A stretch of DNA of 64,000 nt. Source: Ruegeria atlantica (GTDB lineage: Bacteria; Pseudomonadota; Alphaproteobacteria; Rhodobacterales; Rhodobacteraceae). Of the stretch, positions 16,558 to 25,882 are shown piece by piece (position 1 is the first letter of the stretch; each line of letters begins with the position of its first letter). The DNA lies in NCBI GenBank assembly GCA_013032095.1, contig WQBJ01000008.1, positions 89,756-153,755 of the forward strand. Reading direction: 5' to 3'. The notes beneath the pieces were generated by a model that was not told where the DNA came from, ran no database searches, and saw only the letters and a list, made by a program, of their open reading frames with translations. Made by a program: the position numbers and the translations under genes.

Positions 16558-17904
16558 TTATGCGCCCGGGTTGCACTTACCCAGATCGCCACCGGCGAAC
16601 ATCGGGTGTTCCGGATCGTATTCGACCTGCGCACGCGGCGTGATCTCGACGATCTCGAGCGTGTCATAGGCGTTGGTCGGGTTTTGGTTGCCGCGCACAA
16701 CCAGCACATCTTTGAAGCACTGGTGATCGGCGCCACGGTACCAAGTCGGACCGTTGCCCAACCCGTCGAACTCAAAGTCTTCCAGAGCCTCAACGACACC
16801 GCAGGGGTTGAAGGTGCCCGCACGCTCAACCGCATCTGCATAGAGCAGCACCTGCGCATAGCAGGTCTGGGCCGAGTTGGACGGCGGCTTGCCGTACTTT
16901 TCACCGAACGACTTCACAAAGGCCTTGGTGCCTTCATCCTGTAGCTGCCAGTTCCAGTTCATCGAACCCAGAACGCCTTTGATGTTCTCGCCTGCACCTG
17001 CGGCCATCAGTTCGGAATACAACGGCACGACGATCTTGAAGTCCTTGCCGTTGGCCACCTTGTCGAGCAAGCCGAACTGAATTGCGTTGGTCAGCGAGTT
17101 CACCATGTTGCCGCCATAGTGGTTCAGAACCAGCACGTCCGCGCCCGAATTCAGAACCGGAGCGATGTAGGACGAGAAGTCTGTTGACGCGAGTGGTGTC
17201 TTCACTGTGTTGACCGTTTCCCATCCCAAGGCTTCGGTCGAGGCGACGATCGACTCTTCCTGGGTCCAACCCCAGTTGTAGTCGGCCGTCAGGTGATAAG
17301 CGCGGCGTTCCTTGCCCATCTCGGCCGCCAACACGGGTGCCAGTGCGGCCCCTGACATGTAGGCATTAAAGAAATGGCGGAAGCCGTTGGCCTTCTTGTC
17401 CTTGCCTGTTGTGTCGTTGGCATGGGTCAGACCGGCCATGAAGATCACGCCCGCCTCTTGGCACAGACCCTGAACCGCAACTGCCACGCCCGAGGACGAA
17501 CCACCGTTGATCATGATCGCGCCGTCTTTTTCGATCATCGACTTCGCCGATGCGCGCGCGGCGTCAGATTTGGTCTGGGTGTCGCCAGTTACGAACTCTA
17601 CCTTCTTGCCCAGGATGCCGTTCCCTTGCAGCGCCTTGGACGAGAAGGTGTTCAGGCAACCGCCATCGCCTTCACCGTTCAGATGCTCGACCGCCAGCTG
17701 TTGCGCCAACAGCTCGTCATTCCCTTCTTCGGCATAAGGACCGGTCTGGGGAACATTGAAACCCAGAGTGACGGATGACCCCGTCGGTTCGTTGGTAAAA
17801 GCAGCAGCCGACGAAGCCGTGAAGATCGTAGGCAGGGCCAGACCGGTACCTGCAACTGCACCGGACTTCAGCACGCCGCGGCGTGTGACAGATTTGTTAG
17901 TCAT
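16558..17904 (-). CDS. ABC transporter substrate-binding protein, LIV type, Tat signal
   Basis: A 448-residue periplasmic binding protein of the Leu/Ile/Val-binding (PBP type 1) family. The N-terminus (SVTRRGVLKSG, hydrophobic stretch, ending SSAAA) is a twin-arginine signal, unusual for this class, where Sec export is common; it implies export after folding. The mature part has the two-lobed PBP1 pattern (LGFNVPQTGPYAEEGNDELL, INGGSSSGVAVAV, YNWGWTQEES). Two cysteine-bearing insertions (GGCLNTF, GKCNPGA at the end) may form a disulfide. GGGAGG precedes the ATG. It heads the operon; a short-chain amide or amino acid ligand is possible but unproven. Confidence 0.9.
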   Translation of the reverse strand: MTNKSVTRRGVLKSGAVAGTGLALPTIFTASSAAAFTNEPTGSSVTLGFNVPQTGPYAEEGNDELLAQQLAVEHLNGEGDGGCLNTFSSKALQGNGILGKKVEFVTGDTQTKSDAARASAKSMIEKDGAIMINGGSSSGVAVAVQGLCQEAGVIFMAGLTHANDTTGKDKKANGFRHFFNAYMSGAALAPVLAAEMGKERRAYHLTADYNWGWTQEESIVASTEALGWETVNTVKTPLASTDFSSYIAPVLNSGADVLVLNHYGGNMVNSLTNAIQFGLLDKVANGKDFKIVVPLYSELMAAGAGENIKGVLGSMNWNWQLQDEGTKAFVKSFGEKYGKPPSNSAQTCYAQVLLYADAVERAGTFNPCGVVEALEDFEFDGLGNGPTWYRGADHQCFKDVLVVRGNQNPTNAYDTLEIVEITPRAQVEYDPEHPMFAGGDLGKCNPGA

Positions 17905-18227
17905 TCATTCCTCCCATTTCCCTTTCTTTCGACCTCTGGCTCCTCTTCCAGCGGACGAAAACGCGGTTTCACGCAAATTTGAGTATGGAGGCGGTTTTGA
18001 AAAATCACCAATAACCTATTCAAAATGAAAGAATGTTATGTAAACAAATGCACAAACAAAATGACGAAGTGTAAACAAAGTAGGCATCGATAATCATAAA
18101 CAATTCAAAAAAATACATATTTTTGAAATTTTTGCGCCGCAGCAATTTAGACGATCAGGCAAGCCGATGATCACCTGATGAACGTCAGGTATCAGAATGG
18201 GTGTTGCACTGCCCGAGGGACAGGACC
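17905..18227. promoter_or_regulatory. AT-rich promoter region between the two ABC operons
   Basis: No gene. The part next to the Tat-exported binding protein (17990-18140) is strikingly AT-rich with several A and T runs, as expected of a strong promoter region for that minus-strand operon. A short hairpin, ACCTGA/TCAGGT (18173-18190), lies 40 bp beyond the urtE stop and may help end the urt transcript. Confidence 0.45.
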
Positions 18228-18923
18228 CTAAACCGTGACGCCTTGCAATACCTGATCGCGAGAAAGCTCGGATTTGAGGCCCGACATCAGGATTTCCCCG
18301 CGCCGTAAAACGACAAAGCGATCGGCAAGGTCATAGGCGAAATCGAAATACTGTTCGACCAGGACTATTGCCATATCGCCCTTCGTGCGCAGATGCTGGA
18401 TCACCTCTCCAATCTGCTGGATGATGTTGGGCTGGATACCTTCGGTCGGCTCGTCCAACAGCAACAAACGCGGCTTGGTGATCAACGCTCGCGCGATGGC
18501 CAGTTGCTGTTGTTGACCGCCCGACAAGTCACCGCCGCGTCGGTTCTGCATTTTCTTGAGCACCGGGAACAGCTCGAAAATCTCGTCCGGGATGAAGTGC
18601 TCGCTGGCTGGTAAACAGGCGAAACCTGTTTCCAGGTTTTCGCGTACTGTCAGCAGAGGGAAAATCTCTCGACCCTGCGGGACGTAGGCCACCCCCTTCC
18701 ACGCCATCTTGTGCGCAGGAAGGACACCCAATTCCTCCCCGTTCAGTACCACGTCACCGCCTGAGCGGGGATGGGTGCCGGAAATGGCCTTGATCAGGCT
18801 GGTCTTGCCCACGCCATTGGTGCCCATCACGCAGGTCACTTCGCCCAGCGCGGCCTCCATCGAGATGCCGTATAGGATTTGCGAATGCCCGTAGTGCAGA
18901 GTGAGTTCGTGAAGTTGCAGCAT
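18228..18923 (-). CDS. urtE: Urea ABC transporter ATP-binding protein UrtE
   Basis: A 231-residue LivF-like ATPase: Walker A GTNGVGKT, signature LSGGQQQQLAIARAL, Walker B LLLLDEPTEGIQPNIIQQIG. The phrase GIQPNII is characteristic of UrtE. It is the last gene of urtABCDE, and with UrtD it powers urea uptake at the cytoplasmic membrane. Confidence 0.93.
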   Translation of the reverse strand: MLQLHELTLHYGHSQILYGISMEAALGEVTCVMGTNGVGKTSLIKAISGTHPRSGGDVVLNGEELGVLPAHKMAWKGVAYVPQGREIFPLLTVRENLETGFACLPASEHFIPDEIFELFPVLKKMQNRRGGDLSGGQQQQLAIARALITKPRLLLLDEPTEGIQPNIIQQIGEVIQHLRTKGDMAIVLVEQYFDFAYDLADRFVVLRRGEILMSGLKSELSRDQVLQGVTV

Positions 18924-18926
18924 TGT

Positions 18927-19667
18927 TCAGCGCCCCAGATAAACGTCGATGACGTTCTGATTAGAAGTCACGTGGTCAAGCGACCCCTCGGCCAGAACCG
19001 AGCCTTCGTGCAGCACCGTAACCTTGCAGTTCAGGCGGCGAACGAACTCCATGTCGTGTTCGACGACCACGACGGCGCGGGTCTTGGCCGCCTGCACCAG
19101 CAGGTCAGTGGTGTGTTCGCGTTCCTTAGGGGTCATGCCCGCCGCAGGCTCGTCTACCAGCAAAAGGCGCGGTTCCTGCGCCAGCAACATCCCGATCTCA
19201 AGCCACTGCTTTTGCCCGTGGCTCAACTCGCCGGACTTGCGTGTTAGTTCGTCCTTAAGGCCGATCTCGGTTGCCAGTTCTTCGACGTTCTCCAGATCGC
19301 CTGCGGAGGGGTGAAAGAACAGAACCCCCAGCCAACCGCGTTTGTTCTTCAGGGCCATCAGCAGGTTTTCCTGAACGGTCTGATCTTCGAACACGGTGGG
19401 TTTCTGGAACTTTCGCCCGATGCCTGCCTGCGCGATCTTGGCCTCGCTCATCCGCAGCAGGGACACGGATTTCTCACCCCATATCACGCGCCCCTCATCC
19501 GGGCGGGTCTTTCCGGTGACGATATCCATGAAGGTCGTCTTGCCTGCCCCGTTCGGCCCGATCACGGCGCGCAATTCCGCGTTGCCGATTTGGAACGATA
19601 GGTTGTTGATCGCTCGGAATCCGTCGAAGGTGACCGAGACGCCGCTGACTTCTAACAGAGTGCTCAT
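18927..19667 (-). CDS. urtD: Urea ABC transporter ATP-binding protein UrtD
   Basis: A 246-residue LivG-like ATPase: Walker A GPNGAGKTT, UrtD-like segment GRKFQKPTVFEDQTVQENL, signature LSHGQKQWLEIGM and Walker B LLLVDEPAAGMTPKE. The start overlaps the urtC stop by 4 bp, and its stop lies 3 bp before the urtE start. Confidence 0.93.
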   Translation of the reverse strand: MSTLLEVSGVSVTFDGFRAINNLSFQIGNAELRAVIGPNGAGKTTFMDIVTGKTRPDEGRVIWGEKSVSLLRMSEAKIAQAGIGRKFQKPTVFEDQTVQENLLMALKNKRGWLGVLFFHPSAGDLENVEELATEIGLKDELTRKSGELSHGQKQWLEIGMLLAQEPRLLLVDEPAAGMTPKEREHTTDLLVQAAKTRAVVVVEHDMEFVRRLNCKVTVLHEGSVLAEGSLDHVTSNQNVIDVYLGR

Positions 19668-20893
19668 TCGATGGCCTCCTTCTCACGCAGGGCGCTGTCA
19701 TCGGGACCCAGATTGGCGCCGTGGCGATCGGGGTGGCGGCGATTGGCCCACAGGTCGAACAGCCCGCCGATGCCCTGCGGTGCGAACAGCGTAACCAGCA
19801 CGAAGGACACGCCCAGCAACACCTGCCACCAATCGACCCATTTGATCGTGTAAAAGCCCAGCGGGATATCGGGGGCCTGCCCACCGGTGAACCAGGTGCT
19901 GAGCAGGCTGACGAAAGCCGCGCCGATGACCGCGCCGTACAGCCGACCACGCCCACCGATAGCGACCCAGACGGCAAGGTAGATTGAGGCGATGGGGGCC
20001 ATTTCCTCGGGGTTGATGATGCCCGCCTGCGGGTAATAAAGCGCGCCCGCGATGGCCGCGATGCAGGCGGTCAGGGTGAAGACGGCCAGCTTGTAGACCT
20101 CGACAGAGTAGCCAAGGAACCGCACCCTTGCCTCGTTGTCGCGGATGCCGCGGATGACCGAGCCGAACTTGCCCGACACGATCCAAGCGGCAAGCATATA
20201 GCCCAGCCCCAAGGCCAGTGCTGAGGCCCAAAGGAACCAGATCGACACCACGTCTTGCGAAGCGGTGATACCCGGCAGGTTCTGCAGGCCGGACAGGCCG
20301 TTATTCCCGCGCAAGCCACTGTCGTTCTGGAACAGGTACAGCGCCAGTGCCAAAGTCATCGCCTGTGTCAGGATCGACAGGTACACGCCTGTCACCCGGC
20401 TGCGGAAGGCGAGCCAACCGAAGATTAATGCCAACAGGCCGGGGACCAGCACGATCAGGATCAATTGCAAGGTCAGACTGTGAGAGAAAGCCCAGATCAG
20501 CGGAAAATCCGACGATCCAACGACACCAAAGATTTGCGTGCCGATGGCATCCACCACCTCGGCAGAGGTGGGTGGAAGCTCGGACTGCGCCAGCGACTCG
20601 ACCACTATCAGGCGGGTACGCGCATACATCAACCACATGCCGATCATATAACCACCCAGCCCGAAGAACGCGAAATGGCCCAGCGACAGGATGCCGGTGA
20701 AGCCCCAGACCAGATCCATCGCCACAGCGATCAGACACAAGCACAGGGTCTTGCCCAACGTCTTGACGAAACTGGTTGAGATCACGCCGATCCCGAACCC
20801 TTCGGACAGGACTGTCACGCCCAATGTGAACAGGGACAAGATGGCCAGAAAGACCAGTACGGAGGGGTTCGTGGCGACAAAGCTACGTTCCAT
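19664..20893 (-). CDS. urtC: Urea ABC transporter permease UrtC
   Basis: A 409-residue LivM-like permease with about ten membrane helices. It shows DLVWGFTGILSLGHFAFFGLGGYMIGMWLMY, the NDSGLRGNNGLSGLQ loop, FGSVIRGIRDNEARVRFLGY and FAPQGIGGLFDLW near the end. It overlaps urtD by 4 bp and follows urtB by 3 bp. Confidence 0.93.
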   Translation of the reverse strand: MERSFVATNPSVLVFLAILSLFTLGVTVLSEGFGIGVISTSFVKTLGKTLCLCLIAVAMDLVWGFTGILSLGHFAFFGLGGYMIGMWLMYARTRLIVVESLAQSELPPTSAEVVDAIGTQIFGVVGSSDFPLIWAFSHSLTLQLILIVLVPGLLALIFGWLAFRSRVTGVYLSILTQAMTLALALYLFQNDSGLRGNNGLSGLQNLPGITASQDVVSIWFLWASALALGLGYMLAAWIVSGKFGSVIRGIRDNEARVRFLGYSVEVYKLAVFTLTACIAAIAGALYYPQAGIINPEEMAPIASIYLAVWVAIGGRGRLYGAVIGAAFVSLLSTWFTGGQAPDIPLGFYTIKWVDWWQVLLGVSFVLVTLFAPQGIGGLFDLWANRRHPDRHGANLGPDDSALREKEAIE

Positions 20894-20896
20894 GGC

Positions 20897-22849
20897 TCAA
20901 TCCCCCGCCGCGCGACCTTTGAGGGCGATGATGCCCCGTGGCCGGAACTGGATGAAAATGATGATGAAGATGATCATGTAAGTCTGGGCCGCGAGGGTGT
21001 TCGACGGGTTCATCCACTCAATCCCCTTTTGCAGGAAGCCGATCATCCCGGCGCCTGCCAGCGCCCCCCAGATGTTGCCGACGCCGCCGACAACCACGGT
21101 CATGAAGCTTTGCACGATATAATCGCTGCCCAGATCCGAGGTGACCTTGGCAAAGAGGCCAATCGCAACGCCCGCGATCCCGGCGATGCCGGAGCCGAGG
21201 CCAAAGGTCAGCATATTCACCCGTCCCGGATTGATCCCCATCGATCCTGCCATGCGCGGGTTCTGCGTCACCGCACGCATTTCCAACCCCAGCCGTGTGC
21301 GCTTCATGATGTAAAGGAACAGCCCCAGAAAGATCAGTGCCAGCACGAAAATTGCTATACGGATATAGCTGATCGAGACCACGTCGTTCAGCACCCATGC
21401 CCCGTCCAGCCAGCCGGGCGCGGTCAGCGGGCGGGCCTGTGTGCCAAAAATGTTCTTGGCCAGCTGTTGCAAGGCAATCGAGATACCGAACGTGGCCAGC
21501 AGCGTTTCCAGCGGACGGGCATAGAGCCAGCGGATCACCAACCGTTCCATCGCGACGCCCATCGCGAAAGTGACTGCAAAGGCCATCGGAATGGCGACGA
21601 TGATCGACAACGTGTGGTCCGGGATGAACTGCTGCACCACATAGCCGGTATAGGCACCCATCATGATGAATTCGCCATGGGCCATGTTGATCACGCCCAT
21701 TACACCGAAGGTGATGGCCAGACCAATAGCGGCAAGGAAATAGATTGACGCCAGTGAGATCGCATCCAAGGTCAGGTCCAGCGTCTGGTTCACGCCGACT
21801 TTCAATTCGATCTGCTGCAACGCCTGCTCAGCAGCGGCAGTGACTTCTGGCGAGGGCTCGGCATAGGTTTCAAAAAACACATGCGCGCCCAACGCGGCGT
21901 CGATATCGGCCTGAGTGATCAGGGCGGGCACCACTCCGGCCTCGGCCAGCGCGGCATAGGCCCGCGCGCGGGCCGCGTCGGTGTTCAGTTGCGCCACGGG
22001 GATCCCCTCAACGCGTCCACCATCGATATTGGCCGACAGTGCAGCGCGAATCTCGTCTCTTGATACACGCGGTGCAGCCAGATCGCTGGCAACCAAGAGG
22101 TCATAAGCCTCGGCCTCGCCCAGCGATTCTGAACCAGGGGTGAGGGTGGCCGCAATGTTGGCGTCCATGGAAATCTCGGCAGCGACCTTCCGCTTGGTCA
22201 CGACCAGAGGGTTCAATGCCGCGCGGACGTCAACGCCCAGATCATCCGACATGTCCTCGATCGCAGCCACGCGCGCCACCGTATCTTCATCATAGCCGAT
22301 GCTCAGAAGCCGCTCGAGCCGTTGTTTCTGCGCTTTCAGATCGGCGTCAGGCTCTTCGTCAATCGAGGCCCGCAACGGTTCCAGCAGGGCGCCATCGGGG
22401 TCGCGCTGAATGGACAGCAACGCTGCGGAACGCTTGGCGCGGCTTGAGTCCATTAGCTGGAATTGCACCAGCGCGGTGCCGATCATCGCGCGGATACCGC
22501 TGTTGGGTTTCATCTGTTTCAGGTCGGATTTCTCAAATGTTCCGACGACCTCTCCGCTATCGAAGTCGGTCAACTCATACGACCGCCCTTCTGCCTTCTT
22601 GCCGGCAAAGAACTGACCATCCGCCTTGCGCATCCACATGTCCTTGGCGGCCCATGTCTCAAGCATCACCTGCGCCTGCGGCAAACCGCTGGCCGCAATC
22701 GCATCAATCGCCGGCTTGATCGTCTTGCGCGAGCTTTTGGCGATGATCTCCTGATGCTCTTGCAGGATCGGCTGCAGGCCGACCTCTTGTGCATTGGCCG
22801 TCAGACAGGCGCACAGGATTGCGAGGCCCGCAAGGAATAGTCGTAACAT
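20897..22849 (-). CDS. urtB: Urea ABC transporter permease UrtB, long form
   Basis: A protein of about 650 residues. After a signal peptide (MLRLFLAGLAILCACLTANAQ) comes a periplasmic region of roughly 320 residues, found in long UrtB proteins. Then a LivH-like permease follows with IGLAITFGVMGVINMAHGEFIMMGAYTGY and VVVGGVGNIWGALAGAG. The ATG at 22849 was chosen because it begins an ideal signal peptide; a TTG nine codons earlier lies inside the hairpin after urtA and has no ribosome site. The spacer hairpin probably lowers urtB expression relative to urtA. Confidence 0.93.
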   Translation of the reverse strand: MLRLFLAGLAILCACLTANAQEVGLQPILQEHQEIIAKSSRKTIKPAIDAIAASGLPQAQVMLETWAAKDMWMRKADGQFFAGKKAEGRSYELTDFDSGEVVGTFEKSDLKQMKPNSGIRAMIGTALVQFQLMDSSRAKRSAALLSIQRDPDGALLEPLRASIDEEPDADLKAQKQRLERLLSIGYDEDTVARVAAIEDMSDDLGVDVRAALNPLVVTKRKVAAEISMDANIAATLTPGSESLGEAEAYDLLVASDLAAPRVSRDEIRAALSANIDGGRVEGIPVAQLNTDAARARAYAALAEAGVVPALITQADIDAALGAHVFFETYAEPSPEVTAAAEQALQQIELKVGVNQTLDLTLDAISLASIYFLAAIGLAITFGVMGVINMAHGEFIMMGAYTGYVVQQFIPDHTLSIIVAIPMAFAVTFAMGVAMERLVIRWLYARPLETLLATFGISIALQQLAKNIFGTQARPLTAPGWLDGAWVLNDVVSISYIRIAIFVLALIFLGLFLYIMKRTRLGLEMRAVTQNPRMAGSMGINPGRVNMLTFGLGSGIAGIAGVAIGLFAKVTSDLGSDYIVQSFMTVVVGGVGNIWGALAGAGMIGFLQKGIEWMNPSNTLAAQTYMIIFIIIFIQFRPRGIIALKGRAAGD

Positions 22850-22873
22850 GTGGAGAAACCCGAATGTCTTGGG

Positions 22874-22899
22874 CAAGGCGGGCGATTACACCCGCCTTG
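22874..22899 (-). terminator. Intercistronic hairpin between urtA and urtB
   Basis: CAAGGCGGG and CCCGCCTTG form a perfect 9-bp stem around an 8-base loop, 8 bp after the urtA stop and 24 bp before urtB. There is no T run. Such hairpins after binding-protein genes commonly protect the upstream mRNA or partly attenuate read-through. Confidence 0.75.
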
Positions 22900-22907
22900 C
22901 GAGAGGA

Positions 22908-24188
22908 TTAGTAGTTCGACAGGGTCTGAACGCAGGTCTCGGTCTCGGTGTTGTACATACCGCAACCCAGCTCTTTCCAATCCGATTTCAGCACTGCCGA
23001 TTCCGGCAGGAAGTCAGTCCAAGCATCACCCGGCACAACGTCTGTCTCGCTGATGATGTCGAACTGACCGTCTTCCTGAATCTCACCGATCAGAACCGGT
23101 TTCGCCAGGTGGTGGTTCGGCAGCATCACGGCAGTGCCACCGGTCAGGTTCGGGAACTCCTGCCCGTACATGGCCGAACGGACAGCGTCGACCTCAGTCG
23201 AGCCAGCTTCGGTCGCGGCGTTCACCCACATGTTGAAGCCGATGTAATGCGCTTCCATCGGGTCGTTTGTCACGCGGTCTTCACCCATGGTAGCTTTCCA
23301 TGTTTCGACGAATTCGGCGTTCACGTCGGTATCTGCGGACTGGAAGTAGTTCCACGCGGCCAGGTGACCGACCAGGTTGGTGGTATCCAGACCCGAGAGT
23401 TCTTCCTCACCGACCGAGAAGGCTACGACCGGAATGTCATCCGCCGAAACGCCCGCAGCCGCCAGCTCTTTGTAGAAGCCGATATTCGCGTCGCCATTGA
23501 TGGTCGAGATCACGCCGACCTTTTTACCATCCGCGCCCAGTGCAACAACGTCGGCCACGATCTTGGACCAGTCGGAGTGGCCAAATGGCGTGTAGTTCAC
23601 AAAGATGTCGTCATCCGTAATACCCTTCTGCTTTAGATAGCTTTCCAAAATATTGTTGGTGGTCCTGGGGTAGACATAGTCTGTGCCGAGCAGAGCGAAT
23701 TTCTCGACCCCCAGTTCCTCCAGGAAATAATCGGTGGCCGGGATTGCTTGCTGGTTCGGAGCTGCACCTGTGTAGAAGACGTTTTTCGAGCTTTCCTCGC
23801 CCTCATACTGCACCGGGTAAAATAGCAGGCCGTTTAGTTCCTCGATTACCGGCAGTACTGATTTGCGGCTAACGGACGTCCAGTTGCCAAAGATCACGTC
23901 CACCTCGTGCACGGTCAGCAGCTCACGGGCCTTTTCCGCGAACAGGGGCCAGTCGGATGCCGGGTCGACCACAATTGCTTCAAGTTGCTTGCCTAGCAAG
24001 CCGCCCTTTGCGTTTTGCTGGTCGATCAGCATCAGCATGGTGTCTTTCAGCGTGGTTTCCGAGATCGCCATTGTGCCTGACAGCGAATGCAAAACGCCGA
24101 CCTTGATCGTGTCGTCTTCTGACAGCGCAGCCGTTGTCATGGCCGCGAAAACCGCCGATCCGGCGAGCGTGGATTTTAGAAATGACAT
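22908..24188 (-). CDS. urtA: Urea-binding protein UrtA
   Basis: A 426-residue periplasmic binding protein. The Sec signal peptide (about 23 residues, ending TTAALS) precedes IKVGVLHSLSGTMAISETTLKDTMLMLIDQQN, the classic UrtA start. GNWTSVSRKSVLPVIEE and LLFYPVQYEGEESSKNVFYTGAAPNQQ follow, and the protein ends with two cysteines (ELGCGMYNTETETCVQ). It captures urea or short amides and delivers them to UrtB/UrtC. It is divergent from ureD, which links uptake to hydrolysis. Confidence 0.95.
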   Translation of the reverse strand: MSFLKSTLAGSAVFAAMTTAALSEDDTIKVGVLHSLSGTMAISETTLKDTMLMLIDQQNAKGGLLGKQLEAIVVDPASDWPLFAEKARELLTVHEVDVIFGNWTSVSRKSVLPVIEELNGLLFYPVQYEGEESSKNVFYTGAAPNQQAIPATDYFLEELGVEKFALLGTDYVYPRTTNNILESYLKQKGITDDDIFVNYTPFGHSDWSKIVADVVALGADGKKVGVISTINGDANIGFYKELAAAGVSADDIPVVAFSVGEEELSGLDTTNLVGHLAAWNYFQSADTDVNAEFVETWKATMGEDRVTNDPMEAHYIGFNMWVNAATEAGSTEVDAVRSAMYGQEFPNLTGGTAVMLPNHHLAKPVLIGEIQEDGQFDIISETDVVPGDAWTDFLPESAVLKSDWKELGCGMYNTETETCVQTLSNY

Positions 24189-24585
24189 GTAAGCCTCCTG
24201 GCGGGATCACAGGAGAGGGCTTGCGCAAAAGCGCGCTCTTCTTCTACCTGTTCCCCGCAACTGTTGTTGCGTTCCGTGTGGCGGTTGTGTCCGAGGTCCA
24301 ATTCGCGCAGCCGTCACACACCCCCGGTTCATCTTCTCGGCGGGCATCCACACGATTTCCGCATTGCAGCAATCTTGGCAAATTGACTGACACCCAATCG
24401 GTAAATTTGGCAGCATCTGCTTAATTTTTAGCCCCTTGTTTCGCCATGTGGTTAAAAATTAATCAGCCGTCACGGAATACCACCCAAATGCGGCAACGCA
24501 GAATAGAGTTCCGACGCCACAGCGGTGAAACATGAGGCACAAATCCTAACCCCGCAGGTGTGCCATCACCCATCTTGCCGCAATA
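24189..24585. promoter_or_regulatory. Divergent urtA/ureD control region with long inverted repeat
   Basis: About 400 bp without a gene. TTAATTTTTA (24421-24430) is repeated inverted and perfectly as TAAAAATTAA (24453-24462), with a 22-bp spacer. The arms are AT-rich and their centres lie 32 bp apart, about three helical turns. It is the obvious candidate for a shared operator or promoter region for urea uptake and urease. I found no convincing sigma-54 promoter (GG-N10-GC) and no clear NtrC site. Confidence 0.5.
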
Positions 24586-25401
24586 TTGCCCACACAGGGA
24601 AAGACGCCACCACGAGCCCAGGGCGCGATTCGTTTGAGCGCCAAAATATTGGGCGAGAGGTCAGTGTTGGACGGTTTCCGCCAATCGGGATCGTTCAAGT
24701 GCCTGTTCCCCAGAAGTGATGACGTGGGGTTGGATGCAGTTCTGCTGAACACAGCAGGCGGGATTACAGGTGGAGATGCGTTCCGATTCACCGGTCACGC
24801 CGCAATGGGCACGACCCTTACGCTAACAACGCAGGCTTGCGAACGCGCCTACAAGGCACAGCCCGGACCATATGGCCAAGTCTCAAACCACCTGAGCATC
24901 GAGGCCGGCGCTCGGCTGAACTGGCTACCGCAGGAAACCATACTGTTTGACGGCAGCGCCTTGGACCGCAGGTTGCTGGTCGAAATGGCGCCGGACGCAA
25001 GCGCGCTGGTGGTGGAACCGCTGATCTTCGGACGCGCCGCCATGGGTGAGACATTGACCGATATCCGCCTGCGCGATCGGATCGAGGTCCGGCGTGGAAA
25101 CACGCCCCTCTTTTTGGATGCCACGCGGTTCGCGGGCGATCTACACGCTCATTTGGCTAAACCTCACATTGCAGAGGGTGCCGGTGCGATGGCGCTGATC
25201 GTTTTTGCCTCATCAACTGCCGAGGGTCAGATCGACCCTGTCCGCCGGATGCTGCCCGACGCAGCGGGAGCCAGCCTGATCCAAGATGACCTGCTGGTGA
25301 TCCGGGTACTGGCCGAAAACAGTTTTGCCCTGCGCCGCACACTGATGCCGGTACTGCGGCGCTTGAACAACGACACGCTTCCCCGATGCTGGATGATCTG
25401 A
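24586..25401 (+). CDS. ureD: Urease accessory protein UreD
   Basis: A protein of about 271 residues needed to load nickel into apo-urease as part of the UreD-UreF-UreG complex. Family landmarks are [57 protein letters not shown] and [13 protein letters not shown]. The first start is a TTG at 24586 without a good ribosome site; no ATG or GTG exists in frame upstream, and the stop codon TAA lies 39 bp before it. The N-terminal residues therefore remain uncertain, although the conserved part is complete. Confidence 0.88.
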   Translation: MPTQGKTPPRAQGAIRLSAKILGERSVLDGFRQSGSFKCLFPRSDDVGLDAVLLNTAGGITGGDAFRFTGHAAMGTTLTLTTQACERAYKAQPGPYGQVSNHLSIEAGARLNWLPQETILFDGSALDRRLLVEMAPDASALVVEPLIFGRAAMGETLTDIRLRDRIEVRRGNTPLFLDATRFAGDLHAHLAKPHIAEGAGAMALIVFASSTAEGQIDPVRRMLPDAAGASLIQDDLLVIRVLAENSFALRRTLMPVLRRLNNDTLPRCWMI

Positions 25402-25402
25402 C

Positions 25403-25705
25403 ATGAATCTGACCCCTCGCGAAAAAGACAAACTAATGGTCGCCATGGCCGCCGAGGTCGCCCGCAAAAGGCTGGCCCGCGGCGTTCGGCTGAACCACCC
25501 CGAGGCCATCGCCCTGATCACTGATGCGGTGGTCGAGGGTGCGCGTGACGGGCGCTCGGTCGCTGACATGATGCAGGCCGGGGCCGAGGTGATCACCCGC
25601 GGCCAGTGCATGGAAGGCGTGCCCGAGATGATCCACGAGGTTCAGGTCGAAGCCACTTTCCCGGATGGCACCAAATTGGTGACCGTCCACAACCCCATTC
25701 GCTGA
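25403..25705 (+). CDS. ureA: Urease subunit gamma
   Basis: A 100-residue structural subunit with the standard UreA sequence: [35 protein letters not shown]-like [15 protein letters not shown] and [27 protein letters not shown]. It assembles with UreB and UreC into the cytoplasmic enzyme. The start lies 1 bp after the ureD stop, so translation is probably coupled. Confidence 0.97.
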   Translation: MNLTPREKDKLMVAMAAEVARKRLARGVRLNHPEAIALITDAVVEGARDGRSVADMMQAGAEVITRGQCMEGVPEMIHEVQVEATFPDGTKLVTVHNPIR

Positions 25706-25720
25706 AAAAGGAACTCTGAC

Positions 25721-25882
25721 ATGACTCGCATGCTCTTCCCCGCCCTGATACTCGCCAGCCCTGCAGCCGCCCATACAGGCACGCATGCCCATGCTCATGG
25801 ATCGGACTATGCGACGTTGGCGGTCGGTCTGGCCGCTATCGCTCTGGCAGCGCTTGTCGTGATCGCGAAGCTGCCGAAATGA
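25721..25882 (+). CDS. 53-residue His-rich membrane peptide in the urease operon
   Basis: A small open frame between ureA and ureB. It starts [17 protein letters not shown], a signal-peptide-like segment, followed by [10 protein letters not shown] (four histidines) and a transmembrane helix (about residues 31-49) with a lysine-flanked end. An AAGGAAC ribosome site lies about 9 bp upstream, and its TGA overlaps the ureB ATG by 4 bp, so it fits the operon exactly. A role in nickel binding or delivery at the membrane is inferred from the histidines and the context; I cannot name the family. Confidence 0.75.
   Translation: MTRMLFPALILASPAAAHTGTHAHAHGSDYATLAVGLAAIALAALVVIAKLPK

Noticed and set aside
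24189..24585. Sigma-54 promoter or NtrC sites for urea genes
   Set aside because: I found no GG-N10-GC element in a suitable position and no clear NtrC dyad on either strand.
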